Below are positions 1-12,320 of a DNA stretch of 64,000 nt, one piece after another (positions within the stretch are counted from its first letter, which is position 1; every line of letters begins with the position of its first letter). The notes beneath the pieces are model-generated. The model was not told the origin of the DNA. It did not search any database and was given only the letters and a program-made list of their open reading frames with translations. The stretch comes from Rallus limicola (taxonomy: Eukaryota > Chordata > Aves > Gruiformes > Rallidae): contig JAKCOZ010000015.1 of the NCBI GenBank assembly GCA_022605955.1, forward strand, positions 4,717,287 through 4,781,286. The letters are read 5' to 3'. A program made the translations under genes and the position numbers.

Positions 1-1114
1 GGGCAGGTGGCTTTTTTTTTGAACCAGCAATTGTTTAATGGGGTCAAACAGCATCGCCCACAGAAACCAAAGCCTCCAGCTCTCTAGGAATGCGTGTATT
101 TCAGGCAAAGGTTCTGGCAGGGGATGTAAAAATAGACAGAGAGCAGGGCAGGGAAGAAGAGGAAGGCAAAGGGCTGAATCACGGGGTCACCGGTTACCTG
201 AGATGCCTGCATAGCACCGGCTGCCCTCAACCCAAAGGTGAAGTCCTTGGCCTTTGGTGCCTCATTTGGACAAGAGCTGAGCAGCCTGGAAAGCCCGGAG
301 GTGACCTCCTGTGCTCTGTCAGGGCCTGGGAGAGCTGAGAACAACCCTTGGGGGATGCCTCCTCGGGCGGTGCGTCTACCCAGTGTGTGAGGGCCATGGG
401 TGGGTTTGGTAGGTCTTGGCAGTGGAACCCCAAGTGCCCTCAGCCACCTCCACGTGGGGTTTTTGGGCTCTGCCAATGGAAGACTGACTCCTGGGAAAAT
501 ATTATAACTATTTTTAAGGTTTTTAAAGCCTTATGAGACTCTGCGTAGGACGTTGGCGGATGATGTCCTCAGCTTCCAAGCCATACAACTGATGGCTTCC
601 CCAACGGGCCCTGAAAACGATCCATCCCGGTTGTGAAAGAGGTTCAGACCCCATTTGCTGCTGCTAGACTGGTTTGGGGATGAGGGAACAGGCACCAAAC
701 AGCTCGTAACGGGAAGGAAGCCGAAGCTCTTGAAGGCACAGATTGTCTTCTGGCTTGGAAGTGAGTAGCTGCTGCCTGATAGACACTCAGGGCTCTTTGC
801 AATCAGACAGTTTGAATCTGCTTTTATCAGATGCAGAGAATCACTGGTTGGAATGCTGGCTGGATATTTTAGTCAACACTAGTGCCTATGAAAAACCAAG
901 GGTTTGATGAAATAGGACTTCTGTGATAAACTTAGCTTTTCTTGGCTTATCTTGCATTCTACTGGGGAAAAAATAGAATATTAGGTTTGTTTGCTGCAGA
1001 GTCTGCCCAGGTTTCTCACTGCAAGCATTATTTTGTGTGGAGTTGAAGTCTTCAGCCCACGAGGTCCGGATGTGAAGAGGCATGGCTTCTCCATCACGCA
1101 TACCAGGGCAGGAG

Positions 1115-1376
1115 TGGCATGGCCACGAGGGAAATGGCCTCAAGTTAGAGCGCAGGAAGTGCCACACCAATCTGTGGAAGAACTTTTCCCCAGTGAGGGT
1201 GAGGGAGCCCTGGGCCAGGCTGCCCAGGGGGGTGTGGAGTCCCCTTCTCTGGAGAGATTCCAGCCCCGTCTGGACGCCGACCTGTGCACTATGAGCTGGG
1301 AGCTGCTTTGGCAGGGGGTTGGACCCGATGATCTATGGGGATCTCTTCCAGCCCCTACAGCTCTGTGATTCTGTGA
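1115..1376 (+). repeat. CR1 LINE 3'-end fragment, sense
   Basis: The order of landmarks matches the 3' end of avian CR1. A 'gggaaatggcctcaagtt' block lies near 1,129. 'caggctgcccagggggg' follows near 1,217. A 'ggttggacccgatgatct' block lies near 1,317. The element ends in 'gtgattctgtga', a variant of the terminal ATTCTATGA-type repeat. The match is from memory of the family consensus. The 5' boundary is approximate. Confidence 0.85.
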
Positions 1377-4300
1377 ACCTCAAGTCCACGCTGCGCCGAA
1401 GGGAGCTCGGATCAGCGGTGACCAGGCTCTGGTGGGCGTCTGGACTGGGCTCCGTACGTCTCGTGGGCGTTACTGTGGGATTATCGTCATGTGGCTGGAG
1501 ATCCTCCTGCTGCTGTGAACCCAGGCAGCGAAATACAGCCTGATAATAGGGGATTGTTAAAGATAAGGCCGTGGGCAGGCTGATGAATCTCATTCTGGAG
1601 TACTGCATCGCCGAGTAAATTACCCTGCGTGGCCAGATCGATTCAAAGAGAAATGAACAATGTAGTGCTGCTTTATCGGTGGGGGAAGAACAGGCTCCTG
1701 GCTTCTGCACCAGCGGCGTTTAGTGCTGGACACAGAGCTGTGGGGTGATGCTACAGCTGAGAGGACGTGGTGGCACAGCCGGAGCATCCCCGGCAGCGCT
1801 GGAGGAGGAACTCAGCAGGGTCCTCGGGGGGAGGGAGGGTGCAGGGAGTAACTGGTCTGTCTGTGGGTGAAAGGGATGTGAAGAGGAAACGAGCCCCGTC
1901 CATCTCTCCTGCGTGGTTAAACGGGGGGCGTTGCAGTCTGGTCTGTAACGACCGTAAAGCGATCCAGGCAGCTTTATAAACCTCACGTTGGAGCAGAATG
2001 GGAAAATCTGAGCTTGTCTTCCTCAGGACAGCCGTAACTAATCTTTGAAAACCAGACCCAGCCCTCTGCTGCTTTAATACCGTTGGCTGGATTTTATTGT
2101 GAACAGAAAATCTTCTTAATTCTTCAGCCATTTGGATCCAGTCTCTCAGAACTGAGCTGCTAGGTAATTCAGCTCTTTCTCTGAGATAAACCCGAGACAA
2201 ACAGTGAGGCTCGATGGAACAGGGAACACAGAGTGTTTCCAGCTCTCCTGGTCCAGCTATTTCCTTACCCTTTGTGATTGCAGTGCCATGCTCGGGTGTT
2301 TCCTCCTGCAGTGGCACCTTCGGGCACTCAGCCCGGATGGGTTGTTTCTCCTGGTTCCTGGAAAAGATGCTCCATCTGAACCCTGTCCCAGGCCAGAGGC
2401 AGGTGTGTGTCCATGTGCTCACTGCAGAAGAGGACACCAAGGGAGCAGAAAGGGGTGGTGCCAGTGGCCGGGGAGAAGGGGGAGCTCGTTCAGGCTGGGA
2501 GTAACAGTGAAGATAAACAAGTACCATCAAACCTGCTGTCAGCACCCTGCAGTGAAGGTGTTGTACCTGAACCGAAGTCCTGAGGGACGATGATCAAGTG
2601 CAGGAGGTGCTGGTTGAACAGAGTGAGGATGATGTATTTCTGGTGGTGGCATCTGGCCCCAAAAACGGTCTTCTCCAAACAGTAATGCAGAGGATGTCCC
2701 AGGTCCCACCTAGGGGTGGGTGGCCTCCATGCCTTGCCTCCTTGCTGTCTGGAGGCAAAGCCACATGCATTCAGCTCCATTGCCATGCTGGGAGCTGGCA
2801 TCTCTGCTTCCCCTGCCCAAAGGCAGCTGGTTTATCACTGGACATCAGTGTTACTGCAGAAGTGTGGCAGTGACATGATGCTCAGCAGGATGCTCCCAGG
2901 GCAATGGATGCTCACCTGCAGGCCTGGGAATCGGTCCCATGGCTTTTAGAAAAGCCCAGAGCATCAAAGTGCTCTCCTTCTCAATATCCTTCTGATTTTT
3001 TAAAATGTTTTTATCTAATGAACTGGAAGGAAATATGTTGAGTGGGGAGGGATAGCTATATATATTCTGCAAAAGCACCAGTTTCCAGATTTTGGACAGC
3101 TGTGTACCCTTTTTTAGCAGCCCCTTCACACAGCCCACACAGCACCCAGGCTCTCGCAACCGGGCTCGTTTGGAAATATGCTTCCTTGATTGCAAAATAG
3201 TTTAAATCCTTTAACTTAGAAACATCCTTGCCATTGAAAAAGGAATTTATTTGGAGCTCAGAAAATACAGAAGGCACTTCCTGCTGCAGCAGCTGCCCTC
3301 GCTTCAGAGGTGGTGGAAGATGGACAGGGGTCAGGATGAGCTGGGGGAGCCCGGCTATGGGCTCACAGCTATGGCCATGTGAGGATGCGGGTGTTGAGAT
3401 GCTCCAGAGCTGGGCTGGGCTGTGGGTGCTTTGGCTGGAAGCCAAAGACAGGGGGAGGTACTCTGGGGTCCCAGCCAGACAACTCAAACCAGTTACCCAA
3501 CTGGGTATTCAAGTCAGCCAAGGTGAGCTTCTTTCCCAGCTCCAGGGAATCAAATGACATGGGTCCGGCAGTGAAATGCTACTGGGGAAGAGGAGTCTGA
3601 GCCTACGCTTGACTCTAGTACCCCAGTTCCTACTAACATGGAAGGGTTGCCAGCCTTTTTCCTCAGGCCTCTGTCAAGCCAAATTTGGGAGGGACCCTTG
3701 CCAGGGGTCCTGGGACAGCCCAGGAGGCAGAGCAGAGCAGCACAGGCCTTCTCTGTGTGTCAGCGTGCTAAAAAACTCATCAGTTTTCTGCAGGTCCCCG
3801 CAGATGGGGAGCAGCGATGCCCTGACCCTTGGACACTGCTCCTGGGGTTTGCAGCTGGGTGAGAAGCTGGAGGAGGTCCAGACTGGTGGAAACCATGTCT
3901 GCAGCTCTCCTGTGACCATGGAGGTTTGTGGCACAGTGGCATTCACTGGCCCTGCCATCAGCTGCTGCAATGGAGTAAGCTGGACTTGGCAAGAGCGCAG
4001 CTGTTCCTCGAAGGCAAGTGGGGGGAGCATTACTGTTACTCATCAGCCCAAGACTTTCAGCTGGAATAATCCCCCAGAGGTGTGTCCTGCTGGCAGTGCC
4101 TTGGGGGATGGTTCTCTGCCCCCTGGGCTGTGCCATACAGGGCTGAGCATCCCTGCAGCATCCCTGCTGAGGCCAGGAGCAGGGCAGGAAAAAATCCCCA
4201 ATGCAAGGCTGCTGTAGAGGGAAGAGGAAGGGAGAGCCCAGGCAGGAGGATGCTCCTGCGTGCTGCAGGAACAGGATGGCCATGGCCATTTCTGCCCAGC

Positions 4301-5316
4301 TCCCCATTTCCACTCCACCGCCTTCTCTCCATGGGTTGGGTCATAGACTCTGCTGCTGCCCCTACCCAAACCAGGCAGGTTTGGCAGGAGGAGGGAGCGT
4401 GACACTGCCTTCTTCCCTTCCCTGCCCTACCATCCTGTGCAGCTTCTCCCATCTTCTCTTCCTGGGTCTTTTTTCCAACCGGGAGAAGTCCCAGCACAGC
4501 AAAGGGAGAGGGATGGAGGGGAGCAGATGGGAGGCAGAAAACGAGCCCAGCAGAGCTCATCCCAGTGAGCTCATTACCCTACGCTGCTTTTAATCACATT
4601 ATGGTGGTGTGAAGGCTGCCGATACATCGCACACTTCTAAAATAGAGCTGGGGAGGGACTGTCAGCTCCATCGGCTTGAGAGAGGCCATGGGAACAGATA
4701 AGAATAGGCTGATGCTAGGAAACACATCACTGGGTTGCTTAGTCAAAGGCTATATTTAGCCAGGATGGAAATAACGGCGGTGGCTTGCAGCTCTGCGAGC
4801 CCCGGCTGCACCAATAGTTGCCCAGTTGATGGTAATGAAGGCAATTAGCGTGGAGCAGTTGGCAGCCAAGGAAACTCTGCTGCGGGAGGCGAGCGCGGTC
4901 CCCTCACTGCCTTTCCCTGCAGATGCTTCTGGGAGCCCAGGGCTTTATGCTGAGGGAGTGCTGGCTCTTTGCTGTGCTGCCTGAAACAGCCTCTGGCCGG
5001 GCAGCAGCCCCCCGGGGAGCCCACCGGCCTCCCCCCAGCTCCCCCAGCGGGGCAGGCCTCGGCTGGAGAGGCACAGCCCGCTGCGCTGAGGGGCATTCCG
5101 GTGCTGCACTCGATGCTGCCTTTGTATTCACAGGTGATACTGTGTGGAGATGTGGATAGAGGTGTGTGTTGGCACGCAGCAGCCCCAGGAGCAGCACCCA
5201 TGTGCGGGTGGGATGTGGTTAGCAGGGCCGAGTCCAGGCAGCTCAGCCCCAGCTTTAGCAGGATCTTGAGGGTGGGGTTTTTTTGGGGGGGAAAAGCACC
5301 ATTGGAGCAATAGCCA

Positions 5317-5360
5317 GTGCCAGTGGCTGTCCCCACAGGTGCCAGTGGCTGTCCCCACAG
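5317..5360. repeat. Perfect 22-bp tandem duplication (two copies)
   Basis: The unit beginning gtgccagtggctg and ending ccccacag occurs twice without mismatch at 5,317-5,338 and 5,339-5,360. Each copy ends in a CCCACAG that resembles a splice acceptor, but no reading frame downstream supports an exon. It is most simply a recent replication-slippage duplication. Confidence 0.9.
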
Positions 5361-8300
5361 CAGTGTGTGAATGAGCATGCATGCACAGCCAGCCCTGCTT
5401 GTCTCCTCAGCACTGCCCCGGCCTGCCCTCTGTGTTCCCCTCAATCTCCATCCCCTCCTGGCACCAGGACCAGTCGAATCCTCCCTGGTCTCTTCCCGAT
5501 GAGCTTCTGTGAGGAGCATCTCCTGCATTTGCTTCATCTCACCTCCTGATCTCTGTCGCTTCTTCTGTCTCCCTGCATTTCCTCACCCTCCTCTCAAATC
5601 CCATCAGCCTCTGAGGAGAGATAAGGGCCGGGCGGAGGTAAAACCAGGCCTGTGGTTGTTTCCTGATGGCACACGAGGTTGACAGTGCGCTTTGCGGAAC
5701 ACACCCTGGTCAGGACCCCGATGTGCATCCTCCCCTCCCGCAGGCGAGCAGCCTGAAGGAGCACAGACTGTGGATCCTTGAAGGTGGATGAGCACTGGGG
5801 CTTGTCTGGGGAAGCTGCTGGTGGAGAGGGCATCTTTGCCCATGGGAGGGGAGGGCACGGCACGGGAGCAGTTACAGGATGGAGAACCTGCCAGCTGGAC
5901 CCCATGCACTGCCCGAGGTGGCTCTGAAACACTGCCAGCATCTAATGATCAAACAGAATTCAGTCCCTTTCCTTTAAAACCATGGTAAAATCCATCCCCG
6001 GGCTGGATAGAGCTGTGCTAGAGTTAGCAGCAGCGTGCTGAGCGCTTAGGAGCTGGGATAGTACAGTGAAATGCCCCGCTTCTGCTGCAGGAGCAGGTAT
6101 AGAAAGGGGCTGGATGTCAGGAGCGCCCCCGAAACAGGAGGTTTCCTGCGAGCGGGGCTGACAGGAGTGTTTGGGAAGTGATTTTAGGAGGTTCTTGTTG
6201 TTAGTTTGGATCTTGATTCAGATACCAGAAGTGTTTTCCATATTTTCCGAGCACCCATCTGTCACAGTGATGAGCCCTGCACAGTACTTGTCAGCAAATA
6301 AATGAGAAATTCTTGTGAGATTCACTGAGTTTAATGCTGGGAGATGAGCTGTGGCTCATGAGATACGTACACCTTGCACTGCTTAGCTTATTTGATACAG
6401 ACTGTTGTCCTGGTATTTTTAATAGATACCAGTTTGGGTGTGGAAAGTAGAACAGAAATAGCTGTCCTAGAGATGATGCTACAGGGAGTGGTTTGGGCTG
6501 TGATGAGCACTGTGGCCATGTGTCTCCCAGAGAGATTGCAGCGGGGGCTTCAGGGGTAAAGGGGACGGTGGGACTGACAGCCCAGGGAAGCTGAAAAGCC
6601 CCCCGGGGAAGCCTCTGGCACCACCAGCCCCGACAAGGCTCTCAGACCTCCACGTCGCTGAACAGGGGGTTCACATGCAACTGTGACGCTGAAGCTCGCT
6701 GGCTCTGTCGTTAAAAAGAAACCCAGAGCAGCGCCGGGGGATTCAGCGTTTAATTAACTTGCCAGGCGGTAACGCTGACCAGAATTACACGGGAAGGCTT
6801 CTGCTTTAGTTAATTACAGTTTTGTTGTCACCCATTAGTAAATTAAAACAATTGCAGGGTAAAACCCGGCGGAGGTTGGCGAGTGCGGCTGTGGCCACCT
6901 GCCAGCGGGTGCCAGAGCCTGGGGGGACCCGGAGCATCCCCCCACGCACGCAGACCCCCCGAGGCGTGCTGACCCCGTGCCATGTTCCCCCCCTCTCTGT
7001 ACCACGCTGGAGTATCAGGGCAGCAGCCTCGGGAGCTTCCCTAGGAGCAGGGCTGCCCCTAAGCCACCCCCAGCCCTGGGAGGGAGCACGGGCTGCCATC
7101 TGCACGGCACTGGCAGAGCCTGTGGGATCACAGCCGCATGCTGGATTCCCAACCCAGAGAGTTGTTACCGCTCAGGTGTGATGCCCTGAACCAAGCCGCT
7201 CACTCTGGGTCACTGGCCAGGGCTGCCCAGCGCCCCGGGCTCCCTCCTGCCCCTCAAGAACTCTATTCTTCCTGCTGGGAGCTACCTTTTCCAGAGCTCC
7301 TCTGCAAACCCCAGTGGATGGGGGGCAAGGAAGGCTGGGAGCCTGAGGGCTGGGGCAGTGACCCTCCCAAGGGTGTAAGCTGACAACCCAGCTGGTTGGG
7401 CAGCCCACCCTCAACCCCCCACCTCGTGCCTTCACTCCCCTGCCTGCTCGCTGGCCAGTGTCCAGGACTCCTGCCCTGCCAAGCGCCTCATCACTTCAGA
7501 TGGCATCTCAGGCATGCTTTGGTTTCATTCTTCTCTTTAATTATTGATGTGTTCCTTTGCCTGGAGCCCTCTCTGCATCCTGGACGCATTGCCCTCTGCA
7601 CAGTTAAACCCCCCCACTGTGCCCACCACCATGGTGCCCCCTTGGGCATGAAGCAAGCCCCAGTCCCAGGGCTGTGATTTCCCTGGGGGCTGGGACTCAG
7701 ATGGGTGCCACCATGTCTTCGCCCTAAGCTCCTTACTCGCTTCCTGCCCCAGCAAGGAGCACCCTGACTTCCTGGGCATCCCAGGGCATCCCAAAGCACT
7801 AAATGCAGCCTAATTATTATTATTATCTTCGTGGGATCTAGGTGATCCTGTCAGGAATTTACGAGCTGTGAGCACATCAGCTGGTCAACAAACCTCTGTA
7901 TTTTTCTCAGGGGCAGCTTAATCCTGTTTCCCATTAGCTGGGAAATGCTGGTGGCCAAGTTCTTCATGCAGGGGACCTGCTCCAGGGCTGATCCCTCTGA
8001 GAGGGAGTGGAGGTGCTGTGGGATAACCAAACACCGAGCTGATAACACCCCAGGTCTGTGATAGGGAGATGGGTCATTGGTCACCAGCAGCGTGGGGTGC
8101 TGAGATGCTGCCCTCAGCCCCTCAGTGTTGGGTGTGGCTGTAGGGGGTCCTAGAAAGATGGGGATCAAGAGCTGGGAGAGATTCACCAAAGATGTTCCTG
8201 CAAGGTGCAGGTGGCTTTGCTTGTCTCCATCTCCCTGCAGCTGCCACAGGAAGGATTTCATCCCCCCGTCCCCCCTCTCGTGCACATGTAGGAGCTGGGC

Positions 8301-9795
8301 AGCTCGCAGCTCCCGCTGCCGGAGGGATCCGCTGCAGCAAGCGCTGGGATGCGATGGCAAACGCTGCGCTGGCTGCTGCGGCACAGGCTGTGCTTGCAGC
8401 GTACGCACAGCTCTGCTCGGCGCTGGCTGCCCACGGGGCTGGGGGCTCTGCCACAGCTCAGGAAGATTGTTATCCCTTCTGCCATCCGAGGCTGTGGTCA
8501 TGTCAGGATTTTCCAGGGGGGTTGGAGGTAAAGCACAGGGTGCTGTACTGTCTGCAGGGTCTCCCCAGCACTGGAGACCCCCAGGAAAAGCCCAGAGGAG
8601 AAAGTGCAAACTCAGTATATGCCAGTCTGGCATCTCTGGCATCTCCCAGGGCTTGGCCGGCACCTCTCATGGCTGGTGAAGGCTAAGGGCTCGCTGCGCC
8701 TGCAGCCTCCCCTCAATACCCCAGCCTTCCTCCCTGCCATGAAAGGCACAGGGCATCTCAGACTAGAGCTCCACAATTTTTTTGGCAGGGCTATTTTTAC
8801 CGGAGATTGTTCCCTTATCCGCTTCCCGGTGCGGTCCCACGGAGTGAGCTGTCACATCTGCGAGAGCAGGATGGCAGGGCGAGCTGCTCAAACTGGGGCA
8901 GCTGCCAAGAGGAATGGCTGCGGAGCTGCGGCTGGGGGACCTGGGGGAGGATGCTCTGAACGATCTGTGGAACCACTGTTTCCCCATCCTCCGGGTCAGT
9001 CCCGTGCTCACCACGTCCTGGAGGACCCCCGAGCCTCAGCCTGAAGAGGTGACTCCAGCCGAGCATCCCTGCTGACACCCGCATCACACTGCGGTGCAGT
9101 CCCTTCCCTGTGTGGTCTCAGGGAGGTGCCTGTGGGGGAGCGGGGGTCTCCAGGCCAGACTCCCAGGCAGAGCAGTGCAACCACCAACTTGAGAGGCTTT
9201 GTTTAGCGCAGTCTTGAACCCCCTCCAATGATGGAGACCCCAAAGAGGGACTGTCCCAGGCTGTACCACTGCCTCTGCACAGGAGCTTTCCCAAACATCC
9301 ATCTCACAGAGCACATACACTGGTACCCATTCAAACCTGGATAACTGGAGTGTGCTGGTGGGTGTCCATCAGAGCTGTCCCTCCAGGGACAGAGCGTGTG
9401 TGACCCCTGCCTCTTCATGGGTACAAGAGCCACCTCCTCAGTCAAGACCTGACCTGTACTTGGTACACATAGCTGGTACATGGGGGCCAGCATTTGCCTT
9501 CCATGGTCATTGTTGGCTTGAGTTTTGCCCTGGGAGAGCAAAAGCAGCTGCGCCTGTCCCCTCACCCAGAGCTTCCAGCACAGTCTGGCAGGGTGGGACA
9601 TCATGAGCGCAGGCAATGCCCCATCCAGGCAGCTGGTTAAGTGCTTGGAAGTGGCAGACTGGCTTGTTCAAGGTGGACTGATCTTCTTCGGTTCCTGCAG
9701 CACTGAGCTGGGAGCTGGCTCGATGGCATGGCTGGGAGGGACGGACAGGAGCTGAGCTCTGCCCTGGCATTGCCAGCCCATCCCCTCCACGTCTG

Positions 9796-9923
9796 GTCTG
9801 TGTTGGAAGGGACCCCAAGGATCACAGAGCTCCAAACCCCCTGCCATAGGCAGGGCCACCAACCTCCAGGCCTGGAGCTACACAAGGTTGCCCAGGGCCC
9901 CATCCAACCTGGCCAGCATTGGG
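9796..9923 (-). repeat. CR1 LINE fragment, antisense
   Basis: The plus strand reads as the reverse complement of a CR1 3' region. 'gttggaagggacccc' is followed by 'ccccctgccataggcaggg', then 'ggttgcccagggccccatc' and 'caacctggcc'. This is the standard order for the reversed element. Boundaries are approximate. Confidence 0.8.
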
Positions 9924-10517
9924 GAGTGAGCTCTGGTGAGAAAAAATGGAATTCCTGAAAGACAAACGGACAGCCACACGTTTCCATGAGGCAGGGATCC
10001 AGTTTGTGTCACACAGTCACATTTCCTTCTGCAGCCTGAAATAATTACAGAGCAGAGTGGGGAGAGGAGATCTGATTCAGAGGCACGGGGACGAGAGCGG
10101 GTTCTGAAATAAAAGAAGACAAATGCAATCATTAAGATACAATAGGCTGCACTTGCCCCTAAATTAGACTTTCTCTTTGATTAAGCAGTAATTAAATATT
10201 ACCATGCTGAAAGAGACTTTTCTTTGTGGCCCTCTGAAGCCCTACCATGTTCTTAAGATGTTTGTGTGACGAGCAAGGTGGTGGAGGTGGGAGGGAGGAC
10301 GTTGCATGCCTGCCTGTCCTTGCAGAAGAAGCCCTCCTGCTCCACTGCTCCCTGAGGAGTGTGGGCTGGATGGCTGCATGAGTGAAGATGTGTCCATGGG
10401 GAAGCCCACTGCTCCTGGCCACCACCAGCTGCAGAGCTTCTCCAGCATCTCCTTGAAAGGTGAGGGCTCCTGGGTGCTGGCTGCAGGTGCCAAGCCCTTT
10501 ACACCACTGCTGTCTCT

Positions 10518-10830
10518 TAGGTTTGTAGAGTCATAGAGCAGCATCCTCAGTCATTTAGGTTGTAAAAGTCCTCATCATGGAGTCCAACTGTTAACCTAGC
10601 TCTGTCAAGCCCCATGCTAAACCATGTCCCTGCACACCATGTCTGTGCTTCTTTTCAGTCCCTCTGGGGATGGTGACTCCACCGCCCCCCTGGGCAGCCT
10701 GTTCCCATGCTTGACAACCCTTTTAGTGGAGAAAGTTTTCCCAATGTCCCATCTAAACCTTCCTGGGTGCAATTGAGGCCATTTCCTCGAGGCCATTTTG
10801 GTGAACCTCATCTTCTACGTGGAGACAATG
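10518..10830 (-). repeat. CR1 LINE 3'-end fragment, antisense
   Basis: Reading the plus strand gives the reverse complement of the CR1 3' end. A 'gtcatagagcagcatcctc' remnant of the terminal repeat comes first. It is followed by 'gagtccaactgttaaccta', 'ctaaaccatgtccctgcac', 'gggatggtgactccaccgc', 'ctgggcagcctgttcccat', 'tgacaaccctttt' and 'ttgaggccatttcctcgag'. It is more complete than the copy at 9,796. A related but very degraded stretch may lie at about 9,190-9,300. Confidence 0.9.
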
Positions 10831-11903
10831 ACCTCTGTGGCCCCAGGAGACATGGCTGCTTTGCAGCCCCAGTCCTGGGTAGGTCCAGCTGAAGACCAAG
10901 ACGACCTCTGACAGTGTGACAGCTCCTTTGGGGCCAGCTGCCCCCCAAGCTTGGCCACCCCGAGCTTCGGGAGTCATCAGAAGAGGAGTCTGGAGAAAAG
11001 GACTTGGAGCCTATCGGGCTGTTAGCAGCAAAGCCAAAAAGACTTAAGGTGAGGAAACATTATGAAGGAAAGAAATGTCAGAGCCCTATTCCTGGGCATT
11101 CCTGGGTGGGTAAAAATAGCCCTCGGATGGCTTGGGAGGGGGGTTGGGAAAAGTGCTTCTGATCTCTTAATGCAGAGCCCCTGCCGTAGCCCCACGGGCT
11201 CTCTGCCACTCAGGGCCCCGCTTGCAAGCTGCTTTTTCCAGGCCATAAACCGCCGAGTCTTGCTGAGAATTTCACTAGATGAGATTGTCTTGTTCTTTCC
11301 CCTCACAGCGTGTGCTTCGGGTAAGATCTTTGGGAAAATTGTGCGTCCTTGTGTACCCAGGATTTTCTGATAACCTGGGAAAAAAAACAAGACCCTCAAG
11401 TATTATGATTATGCTATTAAACCTTCATTGTATCGAGGAAAATAAATCAGAGCGGGAGAGGAGCTGTGTGGAGCCTGAGAAGTGTTAAGCTGTGGTACTA
11501 ACCTGCCTTTGTTGTTTAATTTCACTTAAAAATGAAGTACCGGCAAGGCTGGAGGTGAAGAGAGCTGGTGATGCTGCAGCATCGCGGGGGTGGTGGTGGG
11601 GGAGGTATAATCCCTGTGTCGTAGCCATGGGCCCTCTACCAGCTCAGCTCTGAGGTCTGGACAAGTGTAGGGGTTGGGTTCAGCTGGGTGGCTGTTCTCC
11701 TTAGAGTTGGTTTGTAGAGTACGGCTGTGATGCCGCATCCCCCTCCGCAGCGCACGCTGGCATTTCGGTGCTTGGGCTGTGTCCTCTGCACCATCACCAT
11801 GTGTCCCATCAGCTGAACTTCTCGGTGGGAACCCCCCCACCCCTGAGTGCTGCAACAAAGCTGCTGCAGTTTGAGCAAGACTTCTCCTTCCTCTGTTTTG
11901 CAG

Positions 11904-12320
11904 AAGAACGAATGGCTGTGCTTGAACTGCCAAACTCAGCGGCTGCTCGAAGGCAGCCTTGGCGACCCTGCCCCGATGCCGCTGCCTGCCCCCAAGCAAC
12001 CGCCCACCGGCTCCCCGCGGCACCAGCAGCAGCGAGCGCCCGCGCCGGCACCCACCGAACCAGCGGCACCTCCCGAGCGGCAATCCTCACCCGCAAAGAG
12101 CCTCCGGGCTGCCGAGCAGAGCCGGACTCCCAGCCCTGCCCCAGCAGAGAAGAAGCCCCCGGTGCCAGCAGAGGAAAAGCCACTGCCCAAAGCTGTCCCG
12201 GAGCCATCCAGAGCTCCAGAGAGCGTCGTGCCCAAAGGGAAGATCACGACCCCCAAACCAGATCTGGAGAGCAAGGAGAGCCGGGCACCCCCCGAGGTGC
12301 CGCGGGTGAAGGAGCAGGAG
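11904..12320 (+). CDS. BSN: BSN exon: end of zinc finger 2 plus proline-rich linker
   Basis: The exon is 417 bp (139 codons, phase 0 at both ends), with acceptor ttttgCAG and donor GAG|GTGAGC. It starts KNEWLCLNCQTQRLL, which supplies the last CxxC pair of the second Piccolo/Bassoon-type double zinc finger. It then runs into a low-complexity Pro/Ala/Lys/Ser linker that carries no recognisable domain. The linker is expected to be disordered. Confidence 0.93.

Larger units (their letters stand above)
1..11903 (+). other. BSN: BSN intron (3' part), preceding the exon that ends zinc finger 2
   Basis: I see no exon of BSN or any other gene in this stretch. The first BSN coding sequence appears at 11,904, directly after a pyrimidine tract and CAG. 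The missing upstream exons should encode the N-terminus, zinc finger 1 and most of zinc finger 2. By analogy with the 12-exon human gene this is intron 3. The stretch contains CR1 LINE fragments, a 22-bp tandem duplication and otherwise unique, moderately GC-rich sequence. Reading frames of up to 270 codons occur on both strands, but none looks like a known protein. Confidence 0.75.

Noticed and set aside
7851..8679. Overlapping frames of 184-270 codons in the BSN intron, one of them cysteine-rich
   Set aside because: The cysteine-rich frame (8,125-8,679) was checked as a possible zinc-finger exon. Its Cys spacing is irregular, and it lacks the sequence expected before KNEWLCLNCQ in Bassoon.
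9190..9310. Possible third antisense CR1 fragment in the BSN intron
   Set aside because: Only scattered words such as 'ccaatgatggagacccc' and 'gactgtcccaggctgt' match. It is too degraded to list as a feature without an alignment.
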